The notes under the pieces were generated by a model. The model was not told the DNA's origin. It saw only the letters and a list, made by a program, of their open reading frames with translations, and made no database searches. A DNA stretch of 64,000 nt from Azoarcus olearius (GTDB taxonomy: Bacteria > Pseudomonadota > Gammaproteobacteria > Burkholderiales > Rhodocyclaceae). Positions 17,136 through 23,987 of this stretch are shown here, piece after piece. Where the stretch lies: NCBI RefSeq assembly GCF_001682385.1, contig NZ_CP016210.1, positions 372,001 through 436,000 of the forward strand. The letters run 5' to 3'. How positions within the stretch are numbered: the first letter of the stretch is position 1; every line of letters begins with the position of its first letter. The position numbers and the translations under genes were made by a program.

Positions 17136-17921
17136 CTACTTCTGCAGGCGACGCCGCGTCAGCGCCAGCGCCACCCAGAACGCCACCACCGCGTAGCTGG
17201 CCAGCACCGCCAGATGCAGCCCGACGCTCTCCGGCACCCGCCCAAGCAGCAGCGGCCGCGCAATCTCCACCGCATGCGTCAGCGGCAGCGCGCGCGTCGC
17301 CGCATGCAGCAGCGGCGGCAACTGGTCTGCCGGAAAGAACACCCCGGACACCAGCATCATCGGCGTGACGAACAGGGTGAAGTAGTACATGAAGAAGTCG
17401 TAGCTCGGCGCCAGCGCGGTCATGATCAGCCCGAGCGCGGCGAACGTGAGCCCCACCAGGAAGATCAGCGGCAGCACCCACAGCGCGTAGCGCACCTCCA
17501 CCAGCCCGAACAGCGTCGTCACCAGCAGGATCGCCGCGCCCGACAGCAGCGCCTTGGACGCCGCCCACACCAGCTCGGCGAACACCACGTCGTCCAGTGC
17601 CACCGGCGCATTGAGGATCGCATCCCAGGTGCGCTGCACATGCATGCGCGAAAAGCTGGAATACAGCACCTCGAAGGTGGCGCTGTTCATCGTCGAATAG
17701 CACACCATGCCGGCCGCCAGAAAACTGATGTACGACACCCCGCCCACCTCCGGCACCAGCAGGCCGATGCCGAAGCCGAGGCCGAAGAGGTAGATCACCG
17801 GGTCGGCGAGGTTGCCCAGCACCGAGGGCAGGGCCAGCTTGCGCCAGACCAGGAAGTTGCGCTGCCAGACGGGGATGAAGCGGCGGGAGAGGGCGGGCGG
17901 GCGCCAGGGGTTGGGGGTCAT
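17136..17921 (-). CDS. NodJ-type ABC-2 exporter permease
   Basis: 261 residues from the ATG at 17921; a TTG at 17957 would add 12 residues and is less likely. Six hydrophobic segments and phrases such as NSATFEVLYSSFSRMH, WDAILNAPVALDDVV and VSGVFFPADQLPP match the NodJ branch of ABC-2 permeases. NodJ works with a NodI ATPase, normally encoded immediately upstream on the same strand. Here the matching NodI-like gene (24878-25864) lies about 7 kb away across an inserted segment. The exported substrate is unknown; outside rhizobia these pairs have poorly defined roles. Confidence 0.9.
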   Translation of the reverse strand: MTPNPWRPPALSRRFIPVWQRNFLVWRKLALPSVLGNLADPVIYLFGLGFGIGLLVPEVGGVSYISFLAAGMVCYSTMNSATFEVLYSSFSRMHVQRTWDAILNAPVALDDVVFAELVWAASKALLSGAAILLVTTLFGLVEVRYALWVLPLIFLVGLTFAALGLIMTALAPSYDFFMYYFTLFVTPMMLVSGVFFPADQLPPLLHAATRALPLTHAVEIARPLLLGRVPESVGLHLAVLASYAVVAFWVALALTRRRLQK

Positions 17922-17960
17922 GGTGGGGTTTCGGGCCGGGAGAGGAACGGTAGGCAACGG

Positions 17961-18236
17961 TCAGGGACCGATCGACTTTTTCAGTTCTTCCAGTTGTTCC
18001 AGGTCGGGGCTCGTCTGTTCGGCGTCCAGCGCAGTTCGCCCGGTCATCAGCCACAAGGTGTATTCCGGGTAGAGCAGGCAGATCTGTTCCAGGTGATCCG
18101 CGCTCGGCCTCGTCCGCCCATGCCACACGTGCGCCCAGGCCCGCGCGCTGATACCCGTTTTCTCTTCAAGCAAAGCGAATGCCCCGTGCCGCGGCAGGCG
18201 GGCATTGATGATCTTTATCAGGCGCTCAAAAACCAT
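17961..18236 (-). CDS. Small HTH regulator, phage-repressor-like
   Basis: 91 residues. A helix-turn-helix can be read in AFALLEEKTGISARAWAHVW followed by HGRTRPSADHLEQICLLYPEYTLWLM, resembling small XRE/CI-type repressors that guard phage or ICE regulatory switches. It starts at 18236 with no obvious ribosome site and faces a divergent small gene across an AT-rich region with two operator-like palindromes. It probably represses the divergent genes and itself. The family is inferred from shape and position. Confidence 0.65.
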   Translation of the reverse strand: MVFERLIKIINARLPRHGAFALLEEKTGISARAWAHVWHGRTRPSADHLEQICLLYPEYTLWLMTGRTALDAEQTSPDLEQLEELKKSIGP

Positions 18237-18251
18237 AAAGAATGATCATTT

Positions 18252-18302
18252 GAACAAATTTTGTTCATGAGAAAAAATAGCTCAAATGAACAAAAATTGT
18301 TC
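18252..18302. promoter_or_regulatory. Twin GAACAA-N3-TTGTTC operators
   Basis: GAACAAATTTTGTTC at 18252-18266 and GAACAAAAATTGTTC at 18288-18302 are palindromes with the same half-sites, starting 36 bases apart, in the AT-rich gap between the HTH regulator and the divergent small gene. Paired identical operators between divergent regulators are the classic layout of a phage-type switch. The HTH protein encoded at 17961-18236 is the obvious candidate binder. Confidence 0.7.
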
Positions 18303-18314
18303 GTTAATCCAGAT

Positions 18315-18340
18315 AGTGGTCAACAGTGGTGAATAGTGGT
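18315..18340 (+). repeat. Three AGTGGT direct repeats at 10-base period
   Basis: AGTGGT occurs at 18315-18320, 18325-18330 and 18335-18340, exactly one helical turn apart, immediately before the ATG at 18345. Helically phased short repeats suggest cooperative protein binding, or a transcript feature near the ribosome site. They are distinct from the neighbouring palindromic operators. Confidence 0.55.
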
Positions 18341-18344
18341 CGAC

Positions 18345-18548
18345 ATGTCCGAATCCATCAAGCTGGTCCAGCTCTACCCGGTTCCGATCATGCATTGGCG
18401 ATTCTTCGCGCAGCAGGTGGGCGTCGACGAAGGCGTCGTGCGGGGGCTGTGCGAGAAAGGGCATCTGCCGGTCACTCACTTTGGCCGGCATCGCTTCATC
18501 AATCTTGCCCGGCCTACCGCGGACTGCATGATTGAGGTGGCGGACTGA
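18345..18548 (+). CDS. Small winged-helix/excisionase-like protein
   Basis: 67 residues. The core HWRFFAQQVGVDEGVVRGLCEKGHLPVTHFGRHRFINL resembles the MerR/AlpA/excisionase type of short winged helix (helix-turn-helix then a GHLP-basic-Arg wing). Such proteins act as phage Cro/Xis-like regulators or directionality factors. It is divergent from the HTH repressor across two operators. The ribosome site is weak. No integrase is nearby, so regulation seems likelier than excision. Confidence 0.6.
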   Translation: MSESIKLVQLYPVPIMHWRFFAQQVGVDEGVVRGLCEKGHLPVTHFGRHRFINLARPTADCMIEVAD

Positions 18549-18621
18549 TGGGCGGGGAGGCTCGCACTCGTGACTCCGCCCATTGGGGTCAGGCGGCTCA
18601 AGCGCAGAAAGGAGGCGCCGG

Positions 18622-18978
18622 ATGAATCTCGCCCTAGCGGTAAAGATCGTGGAGCGTGTTGCCGGCATTACGGGGCATCCGCCGCATCTGGAGTGTTGGA
18701 GTCTGGATTGGTGTAGCGAAGGCAATCACTCGCTGGCGGTGCTCGCCCGCCGGCGGGCGGGGCTGCGGGGTGGGTTCGAACTCAGTTACGCGGAGCCGGA
18801 GAGCGAGGCGGAGTGGCACTACTGGTTTTGTTTGAGTGATCCGAACGCGCCTGCTATTCAGCTACCAGGTGTTGTCCGCCTCCAGTTATCAGAAGCTGTG
18901 TTGGATCTGTTGGATGTCTATGGGCGTCCGCTGCCGTTGAACGCAACTCTGCAACGTCACCTAGGGAAGGGGGCATGA
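18622..18978 (+). CDS. Hypothetical protein in phage-like module
   Basis: 118 residues. The start is well supported: AAAGGAGG ends 6 bases before the ATG. I recognise no family. The protein has a Trp/Cys-rich middle (HLECWSLDWCSEGNHS, EWHYWFCLSD) and no signal peptide or membrane helix. It follows the excisionase-like gene at 73 bases, and its stop overlaps the ATG of a 38-codon reading frame. GC content here is intermediate, nearer the chromosome than the genes downstream. Confidence 0.65.
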   Translation: MNLALAVKIVERVAGITGHPPHLECWSLDWCSEGNHSLAVLARRRAGLRGGFELSYAEPESEAEWHYWFCLSDPNAPAIQLPGVVRLQLSEAVLDLLDVYGRPLPLNATLQRHLGKGA

Positions 18979-19091
18979 TGATCGTGCAGAGGATGAGTGG
19001 GCGCCTGAATTTTCAGTCGAGCGACCAATGCTCGGCCAAAGCGGCCTGTCGAGACATGCGCCGAGAACGACTGCTTACAGGGTCAATTTGA
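18975..19091 (+). CDS. Short open frame, possibly the broken start of a lost gene
   Basis: 38 codons, overlapping the previous stop by ATGA, which suggests real translational coupling. The product (MMIVQRMSGRLN...) is too short to assign and ends just before the low-GC toxin-antitoxin region. One reading is that the left module was cut here when the next block joined, leaving only a gene start. It could equally be chance. Confidence 0.3.
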   Translation: MMIVQRMSGRLNFQSSDQCSAKAACRDMRRERLLTGSI

Positions 19092-19170
19092 CGATATCAA
19101 AACATGGCTCGCCTGCATTCAAGAAGAGCGCAGTCGGTGATTCGAAACTGGTAGAATCTGCTAAGCCCAT

Positions 19171-19512
19171 ATGCCAGCATTCCCCGCCGTGGAAATTAGC
19201 TTCGAGACGAAGTCACTCCGTGATATGTGCGAAATCGATTCGCTCGCAATAGAGGCTATCGGCGCGCCGGCGGCGGAAGCACTGAAACGTCGCCTCTCGG
19301 ACATCCGGGCTGCGGATGCTATATATGAAGTGCTGGCAGGGCGCCCTCAGACCGTCACAGCAAACGGCGTTGAATGCCGTCAGTTTCAGCTGTCCCTCGA
19401 ACTTGTTTTGCGGGTCGTCCCTAATCACGTCGAACCGCGGCTAAAGGCAGACGGTGCTCCTGACTGGGAGCGCATTCGCCGAGTTCGCGTCATCTCTGTG
19501 GAGCATCAATGA
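19171..19512 (+). CDS. HigB-like (RelE-superfamily) toxin
   Basis: 113 residues. The pattern ISFETKSLRDMCEI, ALKRRLSDIRAADAIYEVLAGRPQ and the final strand RIRRVRVISVEHQ match RelE/HigB-type proteins annotated as killer or plasmid-maintenance toxins, ribosome-dependent mRNA interferases. The key basic residues are spread through the chain, so activity cannot be confirmed by eye. It overlaps the antitoxin-like gene by ATGA and precedes it, the toxin-first order of higBA. Confidence 0.75.
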   Translation: MPAFPAVEISFETKSLRDMCEIDSLAIEAIGAPAAEALKRRLSDIRAADAIYEVLAGRPQTVTANGVECRQFQLSLELVLRVVPNHVEPRLKADGAPDWERIRRVRVISVEHQ

Positions 19513-20597
19513 CAGCTATGACCACGTTCCAACCAATGTGGGCCAACCCTCCCGGAGCCACGATTGCCGACCTGCTTGAAGAGCGAGGTCAGCCGATTCG
19601 GGATTTTGCCAGCTCTATCGATTCGAGCATTGCAAGCCTTTCCCGGCTTCTGTTTGGTGTTGAACCTCTTACCAACGACATGGCTGAACGGCTCTCCAGC
19701 GCATTGGGGGCTTCACCTGATTTTTGGTTGAAGAGAGAGGAAATGTATCGCGCCGACTTGAAGCGGCTAGTCGAAAATACCGCGAGAAATAACACTGCTC
19801 ACTGGTTTGACAGTCTTCCACTGAAAGATATGGTGCGGTTTGGTTGGATTGCCGAGGGAGGCACGCAACAAGAGACCATTTTCAATGCATGTGCTTTCTT
19901 TGGCACGACTACGCCCGACGAATTTGAGCGCAAATATCATCGACTATTGTCAACCGCCGCTTACCGAAAAAGCGATGCATTCGAAACGAGGCCATCGGCA
20001 GTGGCTGCGTGGCTGAGACAAGGGGAGATTGCCGCCGCCGCAATTGACTGCGCCCCCTGGAGCAGCAAGATGCTAAGAGCCTCGTTGGATGATATTCGGG
20101 AACTCACGCGCGTAAAAGCTCCCGGGGACTTTCTCCCGGCACTAGAGATTATTTTGTCGAGATGTGGCGTTGCGTTGGTTGTAGCCAGAACGCCTCAAGG
20201 GTGTCGAGCAAGCGGCGCGAGTCGATTTCTTAGTGCCGATAAAGCGTCAATCCAGCTGAGTTTTCGTTATCTCGTGGATGACCAATTCTGGTTTACAGTG
20301 TTCCATGAGATAGGGCATTTGCTGCTTCACTCCCATGACGACTTGTTTCTTGAGGGTCTAGAGAATCGCAACTCTGACGCGGAACGAGAAGCCAACCAAT
20401 TTGCCGAGGAGTACTTGCTCGCCAAGGTAGGCAAAGACGCTCTTAATGTGGTTCCGCTCTCCGATTTAGGCATTGCGCGGCTTGCCCGCAAAGCTGGCAT
20501 CTCCCCCGGGATTGTAGTCGGTCAATTGCAAGAAAGAGGCCGAGTTCCGTACGAGCATTTCAACTATTTGAAGGTGCGCTATTCGTGGAGTGATTGA
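19509..20597 (+). CDS. XRE antitoxin fused to ImmA/IrrE metallopeptidase
   Basis: 362 residues. The N-terminal about 80 residues are a HigA-like XRE domain (PPGATIADLLEERGQPIRDFA through ALGASPDFWLKRE). The C-terminal half carries the zinc-peptidase motif HEIGH (266-270) with a downstream AEREANQFAEEYLL helix that supplies the third ligand, as in ImmA/IrrE (DUF955) proteins. It should neutralise the upstream toxin and autoregulate; the protease might cleave a repressor or the antitoxin itself. It is coupled to the toxin by a 4-base overlap. GC is clearly below that of the chromosome. Confidence 0.88.
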   Translation: MTAMTTFQPMWANPPGATIADLLEERGQPIRDFASSIDSSIASLSRLLFGVEPLTNDMAERLSSALGASPDFWLKREEMYRADLKRLVENTARNNTAHWFDSLPLKDMVRFGWIAEGGTQQETIFNACAFFGTTTPDEFERKYHRLLSTAAYRKSDAFETRPSAVAAWLRQGEIAAAAIDCAPWSSKMLRASLDDIRELTRVKAPGDFLPALEIILSRCGVALVVARTPQGCRASGASRFLSADKASIQLSFRYLVDDQFWFTVFHEIGHLLLHSHDDLFLEGLENRNSDAEREANQFAEEYLLAKVGKDALNVVPLSDLGIARLARKAGISPGIVVGQLQERGRVPYEHFNYLKVRYSWSD

Positions 20598-20601
20598 CTC
20601 G

Positions 20602-21537
20602 TCAGCCTTTAAAGTAGGTATATGAATTGGGGTCTTTCCCCCAATTGCAGAGTGAGTCTTCCATCTCCTGCATGCCAACGGAGAGTGCAGAGCCGACGAG
20701 GGTGGTTCTTCGTTCCAGCTCAGCAATACTCAACGTCGCGCCAGATTCAAGAAGTTTGCGGGCTCCAGAATTTGGGCCTTTGGTTGAGCCGTCGAAATAT
20801 GGCCGCCCAGGCCGAATGTTGGCGAAATGCAGCTTCTGTATCATCGTCAGGTAATCGAATCTGCCGATTCGCCCGAATGACGCTACGGACCGCATTGACC
20901 TATACAGCCATTCGAAGGCTGCCTCGGGAGAGCCGTCCGAGAAATGCAGTGCCAAATCGAAGAGATTCTGATGGCCGCCGTGCGCGTTAACCCACTGAGC
21001 ATACGTGACAAAAGCGTCGCCTGTGCCGTTGGGCTTCGACCCCGACATGCTCAAGTATTTTCTGTGATTGCCAAATCCCCGGTTGGATCCCCGCTTCAGG
21101 TGCGCTTCATTAGCATCTAGCCAAGCCCTCAGTTCATCCGGGTGACTGGATACCTGTTCAAACGTCCACGGCCCTCTTTGCCCAAGAGCACCATACACGT
21201 CGCGGGTATACCGATAACCAGACCGAGGATGACGGCCGAAGTGGACAAACAGAAAAACAAGCCAACAAGCGTCGTCAAAATGTCCCGCGCGGCGCTTCAA
21301 AATTGCTGCTCGAATTGGGTCGAACAATGAGCTCGAACCGTTTGCCCTGTCAGCGTGTATGTCGCGATTAGCGACGGCCGATACGAACTGTACTCTGCGG
21401 ATGCTGTCGATTAATTGCCTTATGTACGTGTCTCGACGTGTCGGGTTTTGAACGCCGGGTAGCGGGACGGCTCGCTCATGGCACGCCGTCAACCGAGCAT
21501 CGATTTCGTGATAAAGCTGGGAAACTTTCAACCTCAT
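20602..21537 (-). CDS. Alpha-glutamyl/putrescinyl thymine pyrophosphorylase-like (clade 3) protein
   Basis: 311 residues, all-helical in character. Conserved-looking blocks are FDDACWLVFLFVHFGRHPRSG (87-107), GFGNHRKYLS (154-163), the GGHQNLFDLAL region and SMRSVASFGRIGRFDYLTM (214-232). I recognise these from proteins annotated as alpha-glutamyl/putrescinyl thymine pyrophosphorylase clade 3, a group related to helical (HhH-type) DNA glycosylases and linked to thymine hypermodification. Biochemical activity of this clade is not established. It overlaps the upstream gene by ATGA and is last in the minus-strand cassette, converging 4 bases from the TA operon. Confidence 0.65.
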   Translation of the reverse strand: MRLKVSQLYHEIDARLTACHERAVPLPGVQNPTRRDTYIRQLIDSIRRVQFVSAVANRDIHADRANGSSSLFDPIRAAILKRRAGHFDDACWLVFLFVHFGRHPRSGYRYTRDVYGALGQRGPWTFEQVSSHPDELRAWLDANEAHLKRGSNRGFGNHRKYLSMSGSKPNGTGDAFVTYAQWVNAHGGHQNLFDLALHFSDGSPEAAFEWLYRSMRSVASFGRIGRFDYLTMIQKLHFANIRPGRPYFDGSTKGPNSGARKLLESGATLSIAELERRTTLVGSALSVGMQEMEDSLCNWGKDPNSYTYFKG

Positions 21538-22346
21538 GCAAGGGCCTCCGCGGTCTTTTCAGCAATCCAGTTGGCGATAGATGCAGTAACTTTTGATGTT
21601 ACGCCGAAGGTGCTTTGAATATTGTGGTTGTACCCTAGAACAACCAGTTCTCTGTCCAACTTCATCCCGCTTAACTCGGACAGCCTCCCGAAATATGAAA
21701 TCCCAGCCACCTTTCCTCCCTGCAAAGACCACTCGGGAACAATTGCGGAACTTATCGAGCTATCGATGCTAAGGCGGTTGAATTCGCGAATCACGGCGCT
21801 CCCGTTCAACACGAGAACCCGGATGTCAGAGGCTCGAATGGTGCGTACCAGCGCCGGCGTCCCCGCGTTCACGAGTGCAGCGCGTTGAGATGATGTCAGT
21901 GCGGACCATTTGCGCTCGGTGGCAAAGGGCGAGAGGTCAAGGTGACATGCTGAGTCAGCGAGCTTGGAATAATATGAGGCGCTTGTGTCCACCAGTAGGC
22001 GTTCCAACCTATTGAACCATCGTCCATACGGATTACGGTCAAAGTAGTTTTCACACGCCTTCCATATCCGCTCTATGTCGGAATCGCCGACAGCTCCCCA
22101 GTTGACCGCTTGCAAGGTGTAGAGCGTTTCGAAGCGGTTGAGCGGCGGATTAAGTGGCACACCCCCTCGCCCTTGAAATTCAAGATTGCTTGGATTCAGG
22201 CCAAGCGTCGCCAGCTTTGCGTTGACAGGGCTTCCAAATGAAATAACGGGTGAAGCCCAAGGGATAACTCCGGCCTCATCTAGGCAGCCGCTTCGCAATA
22301 TGTCGACGAGAGAGCCGATTTCGTCTAATAGCCTTCTTTCGCCCAA
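21534..22346 (-). CDS. UDG-superfamily-like protein of base-modification cassette
   Basis: 270 residues from a TTG at 22346, with GAGGG 6 bases upstream and 11 bases after the previous stop. The arrangement resembles uracil-DNA glycosylases: LGLNPSNLEF (48-57, motif I-like), CHLDLSPFAT (134-143), RVLVLNG strand (176-182) and LGYNHNIQST (237-246, motif II-like). The usual catalytic Asp or His of classical UDGs is not obvious, so it may be a divergent nucleic-acid or nucleotide glycosidase. Middle gene of a three-gene coupled set. Confidence 0.55.
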   Translation of the reverse strand: MGERRLLDEIGSLVDILRSGCLDEAGVIPWASPVISFGSPVNAKLATLGLNPSNLEFQGRGGVPLNPPLNRFETLYTLQAVNWGAVGDSDIERIWKACENYFDRNPYGRWFNRLERLLVDTSASYYSKLADSACHLDLSPFATERKWSALTSSQRAALVNAGTPALVRTIRASDIRVLVLNGSAVIREFNRLSIDSSISSAIVPEWSLQGGKVAGISYFGRLSELSGMKLDRELVVLGYNHNIQSTFGVTSKVTASIANWIAEKTAEALA

Positions 22347-22357
22347 GATGCCCTCGA

Positions 22358-23329
22358 CTATGCGCCTGCGGGTACTGCAACTACGCTATCGAGCTTGGCC
22401 TGTACGAACATTTTGTATACGCCTGAGTTGATTCGTTTCATCACCTCGGCGATGGATGCGGAGTCTGACTCTCGCCCAGCACGCAGCACAACGAGCAGGT
22501 ATGCCAAATCCTGCCAATATGGGTCTAAGTGACATTGGTCGAAGTCAATTGCGTCACCACCACGCAGGGATGATTCAATAGCCTGAAGCTCGCCAATCGC
22601 TGGCCAAGGGTCACCTTCTGGCATTTCTGGCATTGCGATTGTTGAATGCCATCCTTCGCTTAAATACCTCTGCGCTGCTGGTCTGTTGGTGTCGTATAGG
22701 TGCAAGCTTCCGGCAATGTGCTTATATTCCCCCAGCTCAAGCTCCAAACTTCGGGCCAGAATTTCTTGCAGTAATGTAAATGCAAATACATCATGGGGCA
22801 ACCCAATGTACGCGTCGTTTGATCGCATGCTGACTACAAGATGGAGACGTCCATCGCGAACAAGAAACTGCAATGTACATGTACAGGGAATCGACGGATA
22901 GTGTTCGGCCAAGTCGGCCGCATCGAAAAGCTGAATAACTCCTCTTCGGGAGCCTGGATGAGCTTTGAGCAGCGCCTGTACGTTGGCGACTTGATTCAGG
23001 CCCCGGAAAGAAAAGAGACGGTCGCCATAGCCGCTTCGAACTCTGACCTGGTCTTCAGATTCTTCTTGAAATCTATTGGGAACGTAGTAGTCGATAAAGT
23101 CCAGCTTGGTATCGCCGGACATGTACCAAAGAAACTCTCCCAAAGCGCTGAATATTTTCCCCTTGCCTTCGCTTCGACTCAGCCGGGCCCTTGGATTGGT
23201 CAAATGCAAGCAGCAGCCGATGAGTTCGGAGAATTCCCCGCGGGTTGCCGTAATCGACGGATGAGCTTTGAGCAACTCATTCAGTACATCATTCAATAAA
23301 TCATCCAGAGTGCTGCGTGCAATGTACAT
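22358..23329 (-). CDS. Thymidylate-synthase-like nucleotide C5-modifying enzyme
   Basis: 323 residues. Aligned with E. coli ThyA, the core is clear: catalytic Cys149 (PCTCTLQF), RS at 169-170, Asp172, GLPHD at 176-180, and HLY with His210 and Tyr212. Two changes stand out: Thr150 replaces the His after the catalytic Cys, and Asp180 replaces the base-reading Asn177. In T4 dCMP hydroxymethylase the same Asn-to-Asp change gives cytosine specificity. N- and C-termini differ from ThyA, and a helical tail replaces the usual end. It probably methylates or hydroxymethylates a pyrimidine nucleotide, perhaps dCMP, rather than serving as housekeeping ThyA. Confidence 0.8.
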   Translation of the reverse strand: MYIARSTLDDLLNDVLNELLKAHPSITATRGEFSELIGCCLHLTNPRARLSRSEGKGKIFSALGEFLWYMSGDTKLDFIDYYVPNRFQEESEDQVRVRSGYGDRLFSFRGLNQVANVQALLKAHPGSRRGVIQLFDAADLAEHYPSIPCTCTLQFLVRDGRLHLVVSMRSNDAYIGLPHDVFAFTLLQEILARSLELELGEYKHIAGSLHLYDTNRPAAQRYLSEGWHSTIAMPEMPEGDPWPAIGELQAIESSLRGGDAIDFDQCHLDPYWQDLAYLLVVLRAGRESDSASIAEVMKRINSGVYKMFVQAKLDSVVAVPAGA

Positions 23330-23387
23330 TTTTTCTCGCTAGCAGGTCGATGATTGGGGGCGTGAGGTGATGGCCGAAAAGACGTCG

Positions 23388-23672
23388 TTAGGCAAATAGC
23401 TCTTGCTGTATCGGAGCGTGTATTGAAATTTCCATCGCCCTTACGACGCGAATTGCGTAACGCGGAGATATGCTTTGCGCGCCGTGGTGTATCGCTCTTT
23501 CCCTCTGTGAGGTACTTATGTCGTAGTGAGGGTGGCGTGCTTGGCGATGGAAGGCGTGCGGATGAATGCCAATTTCTGCAGCAAACTTATGGAGTTCCTC
23601 AAGGCTGTCTGCAACGAGGTGACACCAATGGCGACCATGCTTGGATACCATTGCATCGTCGACGTAAACCAC
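23388..23672 (-). CDS. DUF4031 protein
   Basis: 94 residues from GTG at 23672, with GGGGGA just upstream. VYVDDAMVSKHGRHWCHLVADSLEELHKFAAEIGI, then HYDISTSQRERAIHHGAQ, is the DUF4031 pattern, a small family frequent in phages and actinobacteria with unknown function. It lies 58 bases upstream of the thymidylate-synthase-like gene on the same strand and is probably first in that operon. Confidence 0.8.
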   Translation of the reverse strand: MVYVDDAMVSKHGRHWCHLVADSLEELHKFAAEIGIHPHAFHRQARHPHYDISTSQRERAIHHGAQSISPRYAIRVVRAMEISIHAPIQQELFA

Positions 23673-23987
23673 TATTCCCCCTTATTTTCGCTGATATGCA
23701 ATCCATTTTCTATTCGATACATCTTATCAGGGTTGTGCTATTGACGTTCCGTCGATTATGGGTTGCAGTCAACTCTTTCGAGTCTTGACATCCTGGCGCT
23801 AAGCCTGAACTAGCGTCTTGGCCTCTCCTGTAACAACCGAGAAACCCGCTTCAAACCGCCTCTTAACAGCCGTTTGTGAGATTCTGCCTCGCTGGCCGCT
23901 TTGGCCGTCGAACAGACGCTCTGGCAGTCATCGACACAGACCGTGTGTCGTAGGCCCTAGCGGACCAAATAGCCCCAACAAAACAAC
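23673..23987. other. Gene-free stretch between DUF4031 and NERD genes
   Basis: No convincing gene on either strand; a 72-codon plus-strand frame at 23818 has no ribosome site or family features. The part next to the DUF4031 start (23673-23780) is AT-rich and should hold the promoter of the minus-strand cassette. The rest shows nothing I can name. Confidence 0.5.

Noticed and set aside
22358-23329. Housekeeping thymidylate synthase thyA
   Set aside because: The base-reading Asn is Asp, the His next to the catalytic Cys is Thr, and the termini differ, so it is not ordinary ThyA.
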